Shown: in pieces, positions 34,330 to 42,305 of the stretch
Position numbering within the stretch: position 1 is the first letter of the stretch
Layout: every line of letters begins with the position of its first letter
Origin: Austwickia chelonae NBRC 105200
GTDB taxonomy: Bacteria; Actinomycetota; Actinomycetes; Actinomycetales; Dermatophilaceae
DNA length: 64,000 bases
Direction of reading: 5' to 3'
NCBI RefSeq assembly: GCF_000298175.1
Contig: NZ_BAGZ01000008.1
Coordinates: 1 to 64,000, forward strand
Program-made: the position numbers and the translations under genes
The notes under the pieces: generated by a model
Database searches by the model: none
Told to the model about the DNA's origin: nothing
What the model saw: only the letters and a program-made list of their open reading frames with translations

Positions 34330-35589
34330 GTGACCACGCAGCAGAACACCCCCTCGGCCCTGGACGTCGAAGCGGCCTACGTGCGCCTGCGAGGCATCGT
34401 GCGCGAGACCCCCCTCATGCGCAGTGACCGGCTCTCCGCGCGCACCGGAGCCGAGGTCTGGGTCAAACGCGAGGACCTCCAACCCGTACGCAGTTACAAG
34501 GTCCGCGGCGCCTACAACCTGATCGCCCAACTCGACCCCGGGGAACGCGCCCGAGGAGTCGTCTGCGCCAGCGCCGGAAACCACGCCCAAGGCGTCGCCT
34601 TCGCCTGCGCCGAACTCGGGCTCCACGGCCGCATCTACGTCCCCAGGACCACCCCCCGCCAGAAGCGGGACCGGATCTGCGCCATCGGCGCCGGACAGAT
34701 CGACCTCATCGTCGGCGGAGACACCTACGACGACGCCTACGCCGCCGCCCGCACCGACGCCCGCGACAGCGGAGCCGTGCTCGTCCCCGCCTTCGACCAC
34801 GCCGACACCATCGCCGGGCAAGGAACCCTCGCCGTCGAAGTCGTCCAACAGCTCGGCGGACCACCGGACCTGCTCGTCGTCCCCGTCGGCGGCGGCGGGA
34901 TGCTCGCCGGTTGCGCAGCCTGGCTGCACCGACGCCACCCCGGAGTCACCGTCATCGGCGCCGAACCCGCCGGAGCCGCCTCCATGCGTGCCGCCCTCGA
35001 CGCCGACGGACCCATCACCCTGGCCGAACTGGAAACCTTCGTCGACGGTGCCGCCGTCCGCCGGGTCGGCGAGCTCACCTACGCGATGACCCGTGAACTC
35101 GGCATCGACCTGGTCTCCGTCGCCGAAGGACGGATCTGCACCGAGATGCTCGAGCTCTACCAGACCGAAGGCATCATCGCCGAACCCGCCGGCGCGCTGG
35201 CCTCCGCGGCCCTGCTCGACCAGATCGACATCACGTCGGGCAGCCGCATCGTCGTGGTCCTCTCCGGTGGGAACAACGACGTCTCCCGCTACGCCGAAGT
35301 GCTGGAAAGATCCCTGGTCGACGAAGGCCGCAAGCACTACTTCCTGGTGAACTTCCCCCAAGAACCCGGGGCGCTGCGACGATTCGTCGAGGACGTCCTC
35401 GGGCCCGACGACGACATCGCCCTCTTCGAATATGTCAAACGTTCCAACCGGGAGACCGGCCCCGCCCTGGTCGGTATCGAACTGGGCAGCCCCGACGACC
35501 TCGCAGGGCTCCTGGAACGGATGGCCGCCTCCCGGATGGTCGCCGAGCGGATCCCCGCCGACAGCCCGGTCCACCGCTTCCTCGTCTGA
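34330..35589 (+). CDS. ilvA: Threonine ammonia-lyase
   Basis: A 419-residue PLP enzyme deaminating threonine to 2-oxobutanoate, the first step toward isoleucine. GTG 34330 is the best start. The catalytic domain has the PLP Lys57 in VRSYKVRGAYN, CASAGNHAQGVAFA, the Gly-rich phosphate loop PVGGGGMLAG, and EPAGALASAAL. The C-terminal 90 residues (YFLVNFPQEPGALRRFVEDVLGPDDDIALFEY, GIELGSPDDLAGLLERM) form a regulatory ACT-like domain, so this is the biosynthetic, probably isoleucine-sensitive type of the short actinobacterial kind. purU follows about 145 bp later. Confidence 0.94.
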   Translation: MTTQQNTPSALDVEAAYVRLRGIVRETPLMRSDRLSARTGAEVWVKREDLQPVRSYKVRGAYNLIAQLDPGERARGVVCASAGNHAQGVAFACAELGLHGRIYVPRTTPRQKRDRICAIGAGQIDLIVGGDTYDDAYAAARTDARDSGAVLVPAFDHADTIAGQGTLAVEVVQQLGGPPDLLVVPVGGGGMLAGCAAWLHRRHPGVTVIGAEPAGAASMRAALDADGPITLAELETFVDGAAVRRVGELTYAMTRELGIDLVSVAEGRICTEMLELYQTEGIIAEPAGALASAALLDQIDITSGSRIVVVLSGGNNDVSRYAEVLERSLVDEGRKHYFLVNFPQEPGALRRFVEDVLGPDDDIALFEYVKRSNRETGPALVGIELGSPDDLAGLLERMAASRMVAERIPADSPVHRFLV

Positions 35590-35733
35590 ACGGCCGGGGA
35601 AAGTCATCCGCCATCTGGCCCCGCCCCGGTGATCGGCATGAACGCCGCTGACGGGTGTCGTTGGCAGACGCTAATCTTCCGCCCTGACCTTTCTTCCCGT
35701 GACCCACACCGTCCCCTGCGAAGGCTGACCCCC

Positions 35734-36585
35734 GTGACCGCGTACATCCTGACCTTCTCCTGCGAGAACCACCCCGGCATCGTCGCCGCCGTCACCACCA
35801 CCCTCACCCAGCTGGGTTGTGACATCACCGACGGCCAACAGTTCGACGACCGACGCTCCGGCCGCTTCTTCGCGCGGATGACCTTCACCCCGGTGCGCGC
35901 CGATCTCGGCGAGGACGGCTTCCGCACCGCGCTCTCCCCGGTGCTCTCCTCGCTGGGCGCCGAATGGAAGTTCCGGGCGGCCGGACACCGTCCCCGGGTG
36001 CTCCTCCTGGCTTCCAAGACCGACCACTGTCTGGTCGACCTGCTCTACCGGGTCCGTATCGGCGAACTCGCCATGGACGTCGTGGGCATCGTCAGCAACC
36101 ACCCCCGGGACACCTACGGTGACCTCGGCGACATCCCCTTCCACCACCTGCCGGTGACCAAGGAGACCAAGCCCGAACAGGAAGCGCAGATCCTGCGCAT
36201 CATCGAGGACGAACAGATCGACCTGGTCGTCCTCGCCCGCTATATGCAGATCCTCTCCGAAGAATTCGCCGCTGCCCTGTCCGGCCGGTGCATTAACATC
36301 CACCACAGTTTCCTGCCCGGCTTCAAGGGCGCCAAGCCCTACCACCAGGCCTACGAGCGCGGAGTGAAACTCATCGGCGCCACCGCCCACTATGTCACCG
36401 CCGACCTCGACGAAGGTCCGATCATCGCCCAGGACGTCGAGCCGGTCACCCACCGCGACGGCCCGGAGACCCTGGTCCGCAAGGGGCGCGACATCGAGCG
36501 GCGTGTCCTGGCCTCTGCCGTACGCGCCCACATCGAGGACCGGGTGATGATGCGCGATTCCACCACGATCGTCTTCTCCGCCTGA
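35734..36585 (+). CDS. purU: Formyltetrahydrofolate deformylase
   Basis: A 283-residue PurU hydrolysing 10-formyl-THF to THF and formate, balancing one-carbon pools. An N-terminal ACT domain (TAYILTFSCENHPGIVAAVTTTLTQLGCDITDGQQF) is followed by a formyltransferase-fold catalytic domain with INIHHSFLPGFKGAKPYHQAYERGVKLIGATAHYVTADLDEGPII, containing the catalytic Asn, His and Asp triad. GTG start with AAGG upstream. Functionally linked with glyA in this window. Confidence 0.96.
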   Translation: MTAYILTFSCENHPGIVAAVTTTLTQLGCDITDGQQFDDRRSGRFFARMTFTPVRADLGEDGFRTALSPVLSSLGAEWKFRAAGHRPRVLLLASKTDHCLVDLLYRVRIGELAMDVVGIVSNHPRDTYGDLGDIPFHHLPVTKETKPEQEAQILRIIEDEQIDLVVLARYMQILSEEFAAALSGRCINIHHSFLPGFKGAKPYHQAYERGVKLIGATAHYVTADLDEGPIIAQDVEPVTHRDGPETLVRKGRDIERRVLASAVRAHIEDRVMMRDSTTIVFSA

Positions 36586-36666
36586 CCGGCGGGGCCTGGA
36601 CGCCCCCCGACGAACGGTCGATGAACGGGAACCAGACAACAGATCTCCCTCTATCCCTGTCCCTTT

Positions 36667-36689
36667 TGTCGGAGTAACGTTCTCCGACA
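36667..36689. promoter_or_regulatory. Palindromic element upstream of the secreted repeat-protein pair
   Basis: Perfect 8-bp arms TGTCGGAG (36667-36674) and CTCCGACA (36682-36689) around TAACGTT, about 50 bp before the first start codon and preceded by CCCTTTT. It could be a regulator operator or the terminator of purU. Confidence 0.45.
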
Positions 36690-36737
36690 TAGGGGCCGGG
36701 GGATGGCCCGTCATCCGCGCGGAGGGGGAGTCCGCTC

Positions 36738-37850
36738 ATGAGAAGAATCCGATCAGCCCTGCCCGCACTCGTGCTCGCAGCGACGGTCGCGCTCGTCACC
36801 ACCGGAGCCACCGGAGCGTCGGCCCACGCCGATCCGGTGAACCAGCCCACACCCACCCCGGAACGGCCACCCGGCCAGGCCTTCTATCGCGCCCTCATCT
36901 TCCAGACCTCCACCCAGCAAGGCGACTACGCGGGGACCGACCTGAACGAACAGGGCCAACTGATCGCCGGCCAGGAGGCCCACAACGGGGAGAACTTCAT
37001 CGGTGATGCCCAGGGCAGGATGATCTGGCTGAACCGGGAGGCCACCGGTTGCGAAGAGAGACTGTGGCCGGATGTCGGCCGCGCCCTGACCATCGACGCC
37101 CGAAGCCAGGTCGTCGGCCTCGGGTCCTGCACCACGGCCTACCCGCGGGCCGGGACCTGGGCGATCTCCCGATGGTCCTCGCCGACGGCGGCGCCGGTGG
37201 TCACCCAGGGCGAGCCGGTCATGAGTGGCTCGATCACCGTGGTTGCAGCGAATACCGCCGGTGCCGTGCTGACCCGGTTCGAGCATGCCATGCTCGTCCC
37301 GAGTGCCCGGACCACCGAACGCGGAGGGGTCCGGTTGGTCGACGGCCAGGGCCGGTTCTGGACCGTGATCGGTAACGACCTGGCCGAGGACGGTTCCGTA
37401 GTCGGCCGACTGGTGGTCGAAGACTTACCGGAACGTTCGGTGCCCTTCGTCACCCGAGGTGATGTCGCTCTTCCACTGAAGGTTCCGGCAGGGATTCAAT
37501 CTCCTTCCTGGGAGGCAGCCGCCGACGCCATCTCACCGAACGGCAACTGGATCGTCGGCCAGGTGGGCCTGCAACCCATCCGGTGGGATGCTCGTCGGGT
37601 TCCTCAGGTGTTGCCTTCTGGTTTCGTTCCGGTGGATGTGAATGATGTGGGTGCGGTGTTGGGGCGGCTCGGTGAGGGTTGGGGGGTGTGGTCGCCGTGG
37701 GCTGGTCTGCGGACGGTGACTATTCCCGGGTTGCCGGCGGGGGTGCGGGTGAAAGCGATGGCGAAGATCAATCGGTCGGGTCAGATCGCGGCCACGGTGA
37801 CCGGTGCCGACCGCGTCAACCGCGCCGCTCTGCTCGGAGTCGGACGATGA
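36738..37850 (+). CDS. Secreted HAF-like repeat protein, copy 1
   Basis: 370 residues with a clear signal peptide (about 1-31, ending ASAHA). No enzyme family is recognised. The body contains spaced units of the type D/N-x-x-G-x-(L/V)-(I/V)-G (DLNEQGQLIAGQ, DARSQVVGLGS, DLAEDGSVVGRL, AISPNGNWIVGQ, DVNDVGAVLGRL, INRSGQIAATVT). This pattern resembles HAF-type extracellular repeats and may fold as a beta-propeller. The C-terminal 78 codons (37578-37811) are almost identical in DNA to the end of the next gene, while the rest is strongly diverged. The stop overlaps the next start (ATGA). Confidence 0.75.
   Translation: MRRIRSALPALVLAATVALVTTGATGASAHADPVNQPTPTPERPPGQAFYRALIFQTSTQQGDYAGTDLNEQGQLIAGQEAHNGENFIGDAQGRMIWLNREATGCEERLWPDVGRALTIDARSQVVGLGSCTTAYPRAGTWAISRWSSPTAAPVVTQGEPVMSGSITVVAANTAGAVLTRFEHAMLVPSARTTERGGVRLVDGQGRFWTVIGNDLAEDGSVVGRLVVEDLPERSVPFVTRGDVALPLKVPAGIQSPSWEAAADAISPNGNWIVGQVGLQPIRWDARRVPQVLPSGFVPVDVNDVGAVLGRLGEGWGVWSPWAGLRTVTIPGLPAGVRVKAMAKINRSGQIAATVTGADRVNRAALLGVGR
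37578..37811 (+). repeat. 234-bp direct repeat, copy 1 (in-frame cassette)
   Basis: 78 codons that recur at 38666-38899 with only two base differences (CCCGGG versus CCCTGG; GGGTCAG versus GGGCCAG), giving one amino-acid change (Gly to Trp). The cassette uses G/T-ending codons, while its flanks prefer C-ending codons. Confidence 0.95.
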
Positions 37851-38932
37851 GCACGGCAACCGGGAGAGCGGTAACCGTCCTGGCAGCGCTCGTGGTCCCG
37901 GCACTGATCTTCCCGTCCCCCTCCCAGGCGGAGACGGTCGAGCCGCACCCGACCACCGGGACGACACGCACGGCCAATTTCTGGGTCAATATCGAGGACA
38001 CCTCGGCGAGCGACGGCGCTTTCGAAGGTGCCGACGTGGATTCCCTGGGGAGGCTCCTGGCCCGACAAGGAGCCGAGGTGACCGACCGGAAGGACTTCGT
38101 CGCGGACATCAACGGCAGCCAGGCGATCCTTTCCCGTCAGGCCAGCGGCTGCGGCCCGGTCAGCCGGTCGTACCCGGACCGCCCGGTCGGGATCTCCTCC
38201 ACAGGTTCCGTCGTCGGGAGCGGGCATTGCACCTATCCGGGCGCAGAGCTTCCGTTCACGGCCGTGGCCACCTGGCCGACGCTCTACGGCCCTGCCCGGA
38301 TCAGCGAGCGGAAGTCCTACACGGAAGGCAAGGTGGAGGTCGTCGCGGTCAGCGACCTCGGGGAGCCGCTGATGCGTGAGCGCACCTATGTCACTGTCGG
38401 CGACACCCTGTCCACGACCCGCCCGGGGATCCGGTTGATCGATAGTCAGTCCCGGGAATGGCCTGTGGTGGGGACAGACATCGCAGCGGACGGCACGGTG
38501 GTCGGTCGATTGGTGAGCACCCCGGAATCGGGACGAGGCGTGCCCTTCATGACCAAGGGCAGGATCGCCGTGCCGCTTCGGCTGCCTGCCGGGGCCGGTT
38601 CCGTGTCCGAGATGGCGATCTCCCCGAACAGGCAGTTCGCCGTCGCCGCGGCCGAGACCGCCGGTATCCGGTGGGATGCTCGTCGGGTTCCTCAGGTGTT
38701 GCCTTCTGGTTTCGTTCCGGTGGATGTGAATGATGTGGGTGCGGTGTTGGGGCGGCTCGGTGAGGGTTGGGGGGTGTGGTCGCCGTGGGCTGGTCTGCGG
38801 ACGGTGACTATTCCCTGGTTGCCGGCGGGGGTGCGGGTGAAAGCGATGGCGAAGATCAATCGGTCGGGCCAGATCGCGGCCACGGTGACCGGTGCCGACG
38901 GCATCGACCGCGCCGCCCGGCTCTCACCGTAA
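37847..38932 (+). CDS. Secreted HAF-like repeat protein, copy 2
   Basis: 361 residues, signal peptide at about 1-28 (ends SQAETV). It has the same architecture as the preceding gene with similar repeat units (VDSLGRLLARQG, ISSTGSVVGSGHC, DIAADGTVVGRL, AISPNRQFAVAA, DVNDVGAVLGRL). Outside the C-terminal cassette the two proteins share only short motifs. The start overlaps the stop of copy 1, so the two are translated together. Function unknown; surface binding or structure is a guess. Confidence 0.75.
   Translation: MSTATGRAVTVLAALVVPALIFPSPSQAETVEPHPTTGTTRTANFWVNIEDTSASDGAFEGADVDSLGRLLARQGAEVTDRKDFVADINGSQAILSRQASGCGPVSRSYPDRPVGISSTGSVVGSGHCTYPGAELPFTAVATWPTLYGPARISERKSYTEGKVEVVAVSDLGEPLMRERTYVTVGDTLSTTRPGIRLIDSQSREWPVVGTDIAADGTVVGRLVSTPESGRGVPFMTKGRIAVPLRLPAGAGSVSEMAISPNRQFAVAAAETAGIRWDARRVPQVLPSGFVPVDVNDVGAVLGRLGEGWGVWSPWAGLRTVTIPWLPAGVRVKAMAKINRSGQIAATVTGADGIDRAARLSP
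38666..38899 (+). repeat. 234-bp direct repeat, copy 2 (in-frame cassette)
   Basis: Second copy of the 78-codon cassette, at the same relative position at the 3' end of the second paralogue. Confidence 0.95.
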
Positions 38933-38959
38933 AGGCGACCTGAGCTCACTATCGGTATC

Positions 38960-38997
38960 GTCCATCCTCCCGGCCCACCCGGGCTGAGAGGATGGAC
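38960..38997 (+). terminator. Hairpin ending 4 bp before the helicase start
   Basis: Perfect 10-bp arms GTCCATCCTC (38960-38969) and GAGGATGGAC (38988-38997). It can end transcription of the repeat-protein pair. Its 3' arm also contains most of the GAGAGGA ribosome site of the next gene, so it could limit translation. Confidence 0.55.
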
Positions 38998-39001
38998 CAC
39001 G

Positions 39002-41599
39002 ATGATGAATCTCAACGACCGGATCGACGACCTGCCCGGAGTCGACAGTGCGAGCGGACCTCAGCCCGACGACGTCTTCGCTGCCTTCACCGACTGGGTC
39101 GACGATCGAGGGCTCACTCCTTATCCCCACCAGGAGGAGGCACTGCTGGAGCTGGTCACCGGGAGCAATGTGATCTTGGCGACCCCGACCGGGTCCGGTA
39201 AGTCCCTGGTCGCGGCCGGTGCGCACTTCTTCAGCCTGGCCCGCTACGACCAGACCGGTGCGCGCACCTACTACACGGCGCCCATCAAGGCCCTGGTCAG
39301 TGAGAAGTTCTTCGATCTGTGCGAGCAGTTCGGGGCCGACAACGTCGGGATGGTCACCGGCGACGCATCGGTCAACGGGTCCGCGCCGATCATCTGCTGT
39401 ACCGCGGAGATCCTGGCGAACCTGGCCCTGCGCGAGGGACCCGATCTACCGGTGGGGATCGTCGTCATGGACGAATTCCACTTCTACTCCGAACCCGACC
39501 GCGGATGGGCCTGGCAGGTGCCGCTGCTCGAGCTACCCCAGGCCCAGTTCTTGTTGATGAGTGCCACCCTGGGCGATGTCACCTTCTTCCAGAAGGATCT
39601 CAGCGCCCGCACCGGTCGGGAGACCGCGGTGGTCGCCGACGCGCCCCGGCCGGTCCCGTTGTCCTTCTCCTATGCCTTGACCCCGCTGCACGAGACCTTG
39701 GAGGAACTGGTCACGACCAGGCAGACGCCTGCTTACGTGGTCCACTTCACCCAGGCGGCCGCTCTCGAGCGGGCTCAGGCGTTGATGAGTCTGAACGTGA
39801 CCAGTCGTGCCGAGAAGGACGCCATCCTGGAGACGATCGGCGCCTTCCGCTTCGGCAAGGGTTTCGGTCAGCAGCTGTCGCGTCTGGTCAAGCACGGCAT
39901 CGGCGTGCACCACGCGGGCATGTTGCCCAAGTATCGGCGGCTGGTGGAGACCCTGGCCCAGGCCGGTCTGTTGAAGGTGATCTGTGGGACGGACACCCTC
40001 GGGGTGGGGATCAACGTCCCCATCCGCACGGTGGTGCTCACCGGGATGTCCAAATTCGACGGTTCCCGGCAGCGGCTGCTCAAGTCGAGGGAGTTCCACC
40101 AGATCGCTGGTCGGGCCGGACGTGCAGGTTTCGACACCAGCGGGTCGGTCGTCGTGCAAGCACCCGATCATGTGATCGACAACCACCGGGCCTTGCTCAA
40201 GGCCGGGGACGACCCGAAGAAACAGCGGAAGGTGCAGCGGAAGAAGCCTCCGGAGGGTTTCGTCAACTACGGCGAGGACACCTTCACCCGTCTGGTCGGC
40301 GCTTCCCCCGAACCGCTGGTCTCCCGGATGCGGGTGTCCCATGCGATGGTGCTCAATGTCATCCAACGTCCTGGCGACCCGGTCTTCGCGATGCGTCGTC
40401 TGCTCACCGACAACCACGAGCCTCGCCGTCAGCAGGCCCGGCTGCAGCGCCGGGCCGTGGACATCCTGCGTTCCCTGCTCCAGGCCGGGGTGGTGGAGCG
40501 TCTCCCCGAACCGGACGAGACCGGGCGCACGCTGCGGGTGGTGATGGATCTGCAGCGGCATTTCGCGTTGAACCAGCCGTTGTCGACCTTCGCCCTGGCG
40601 GCCTTCGAGCTGCTCGATCCGCAGAGTCCGTCGTACGCCCTCGACATGGTCTCCATCGTGGAGTCCACGCTGGACGATCCACGGGGCCTGCTCTACGCCC
40701 AGCAGTTCAAGGCTCGCGGCGAGGCCGTGGCCGAGATGAAGGCCGACGGTATCGAGTACGAGGAACGGATGGAGCTCCTGGAGGAGGTCGAGTGGCCCAA
40801 GCCGTTGCAGGAGCTGCTCACCGGTGCCTTCGCGACCTACCGGCAGTCCCATCCGTGGCTCGACGAGGACGACCTCTCGCCCAAGTCGGTGGTCCGGGAC
40901 CTGTTCGAGCGGGCCATGACTTTCGGTGAATTCGTGGCCTTCTACCAGATGACCCGTTCCGAGGGGCTGGTGCTGCGTTATCTGACGGATGCCTACCGGG
41001 CCCTGCGTCAGACGATCCCGGACAGCGCCAAGACCGAGGAACTGGAGGACGTCATCACCTGGCTCGGCGAGGTGGTCCGGCAGACCGATTCCTCCTTGAT
41101 CGACGAGTGGGAGGCCTTGACCGATCCCGAGCGGGACGAAGACGCGCCGGTCCGTCCAGGAGTGGTGACGGGGCCGCGTCCGATCACGGCGAACGAGCGG
41201 GCTTTCCGGGTGTTGGTGCGTTCGGCGATGTGGCGTCGGGTGGAGTTGCTGGCCCGCGGCCAGTACGAGGAACTGTGCGCATTGGACGAGCAGAACGCAC
41301 GTCCCGGCCCGCGCGGGGACCTGTTCGAGGCCGACGACTGGGCGGATGCCGTCGAGGAGTTGTTGGCGGACTATCCGGGGCTGGAGTTGGACGAGGTGGT
41401 CGGGATCGGTCCGGACGCTCGTGGGCCGGCCCTGCTGCGGGTCGATACCGAGAGCGAGCCGGGGTGCTGGCTGGTCGAGCAGATCATCGACGATCCCGAG
41501 GGTGATCACGACTGGCGGATCTATGCCGAAGTCGACCTGGAAGCCAGCGATGCGGCAGGCGAACTTGTCATCCGGGCAACGGATCTCGCAGGAGCTTAG
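39002..41599 (+). CDS. DEAD/DEAH-box helicase with DUF3516
   Basis: An 865-residue superfamily 2 helicase of the actinobacterial DUF3516 type, related to Ski2-like RNA helicases. Motif I ATPTGSGKS (about 60-68), motif II MDEFHFY (DEFH variant of DEAD/DEAH), motif III MSAT, and motif VI QIAGRAGRAG are present, so ATPase activity is expected. The C-terminal half (about 440-860), rich in charged residues, is the DUF3516 region. Two ATG codons are possible at 39002 and 39005. Probably acts in RNA processing or decay; the precise substrate is unknown. Confidence 0.9.
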   Translation: MMNLNDRIDDLPGVDSASGPQPDDVFAAFTDWVDDRGLTPYPHQEEALLELVTGSNVILATPTGSGKSLVAAGAHFFSLARYDQTGARTYYTAPIKALVSEKFFDLCEQFGADNVGMVTGDASVNGSAPIICCTAEILANLALREGPDLPVGIVVMDEFHFYSEPDRGWAWQVPLLELPQAQFLLMSATLGDVTFFQKDLSARTGRETAVVADAPRPVPLSFSYALTPLHETLEELVTTRQTPAYVVHFTQAAALERAQALMSLNVTSRAEKDAILETIGAFRFGKGFGQQLSRLVKHGIGVHHAGMLPKYRRLVETLAQAGLLKVICGTDTLGVGINVPIRTVVLTGMSKFDGSRQRLLKSREFHQIAGRAGRAGFDTSGSVVVQAPDHVIDNHRALLKAGDDPKKQRKVQRKKPPEGFVNYGEDTFTRLVGASPEPLVSRMRVSHAMVLNVIQRPGDPVFAMRRLLTDNHEPRRQQARLQRRAVDILRSLLQAGVVERLPEPDETGRTLRVVMDLQRHFALNQPLSTFALAAFELLDPQSPSYALDMVSIVESTLDDPRGLLYAQQFKARGEAVAEMKADGIEYEERMELLEEVEWPKPLQELLTGAFATYRQSHPWLDEDDLSPKSVVRDLFERAMTFGEFVAFYQMTRSEGLVLRYLTDAYRALRQTIPDSAKTEELEDVITWLGEVVRQTDSSLIDEWEALTDPERDEDAPVRPGVVTGPRPITANERAFRVLVRSAMWRRVELLARGQYEELCALDEQNARPGPRGDLFEADDWADAVEELLADYPGLELDEVVGIGPDARGPALLRVDTESEPGCWLVEQIIDDPEGDHDWRIYAEVDLEASDAAGELVIRATDLAGA

Positions 41600-41696
41600 G
41601 CGTTCGTCGGGTTCTGTCGACTCAGAATGTCCACCTTTTGCCGGGAAATGCGTGCCATGAGTTTTGACGACGCCCCCGGAGAGGTATGGTCACGAC

Positions 41697-42260
41697 ATGC
41701 CCGCACCGCGCTTGGTCCGTGCGACACCGGACGACTGGGAGAAGTACCGGCAATTGTGGCTGCGCATGTTCCGCCACCGACCTGACGAGTTCCCCCCTCC
41801 CCGCGGTGAGGACCCCGAGGAGTGGACGCGTGAGGACTGGCAGCGGCGCATGTCGGGGGCCAACGGTGAGGGCATCACCCTTGCCGTGGAATCCGCCGAC
41901 GGCTGCTGGCAGGCGATGGCCACGGCGTTCATCGAGGAGGACCTCGGGCAGCGGATCGCCTATCTGCGCGAGTCCTACATCGACCGGATCGACGACGACT
42001 CCGAGTGGCTGTCGTTGAGCGGCCCGCTCGTCGAGGGCATGGTGCGTTGGGCGTCGTCCGAACGGATCGGCCGGGCGTACACCGACATCCTGTCGGACCG
42101 TCATCGGGTGATCCGCTTCCTCGAGGCGACCGGTGCCCGACGCACCGGAGTGGAACGGGCCTCGGGTGCCGCCGGGGGCCTGCCCGCCATCGAGTTCGTA
42201 TGGGATATCACCGAGCTTGCCGGAGAAGGTCTTTCGGGTGCCGAGGAGACTCAGGGCTGA
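41697..42260 (+). CDS. GNAT family N-acetyltransferase
   Basis: 187 residues. N-terminal LVRATPDDWEKYRQLWLRMF is the usual GNAT opening, and WASSERIGRAYTDILSDRHRVIRFLEATGARRTGVER resembles the C-terminal alpha/beta part, where N-x-x-A is replaced by DRHRVIRF. The central acetyl-CoA pyrophosphate loop is not a clear Q/RxxGxG/A, so the assignment is moderate. ATG 41697 chosen; a TTG at 41664 is a weaker option. The next gene is treY, 45 bp away, but no functional link is known. Confidence 0.65.
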   Translation: MPAPRLVRATPDDWEKYRQLWLRMFRHRPDEFPPPRGEDPEEWTREDWQRRMSGANGEGITLAVESADGCWQAMATAFIEEDLGQRIAYLRESYIDRIDDDSEWLSLSGPLVEGMVRWASSERIGRAYTDILSDRHRVIRFLEATGARRTGVERASGAAGGLPAIEFVWDITELAGEGLSGAEETQG

Positions 42261-42266
42261 GACAAT

Positions 42267-42284
42267 GAGGGGCCCCGACCCCTC
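42267..42284 (+). terminator. Small hairpin before treY
   Basis: GAGGGG (42267-42272) / CCCCTC (42279-42284) with a 6-nt loop, directly upstream of the treY ribosome site. Weak terminator or leader structure. Confidence 0.35.
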
Positions 42285-42305
42285 GATCAGGAGTTCTCCC
42301 ACCAC

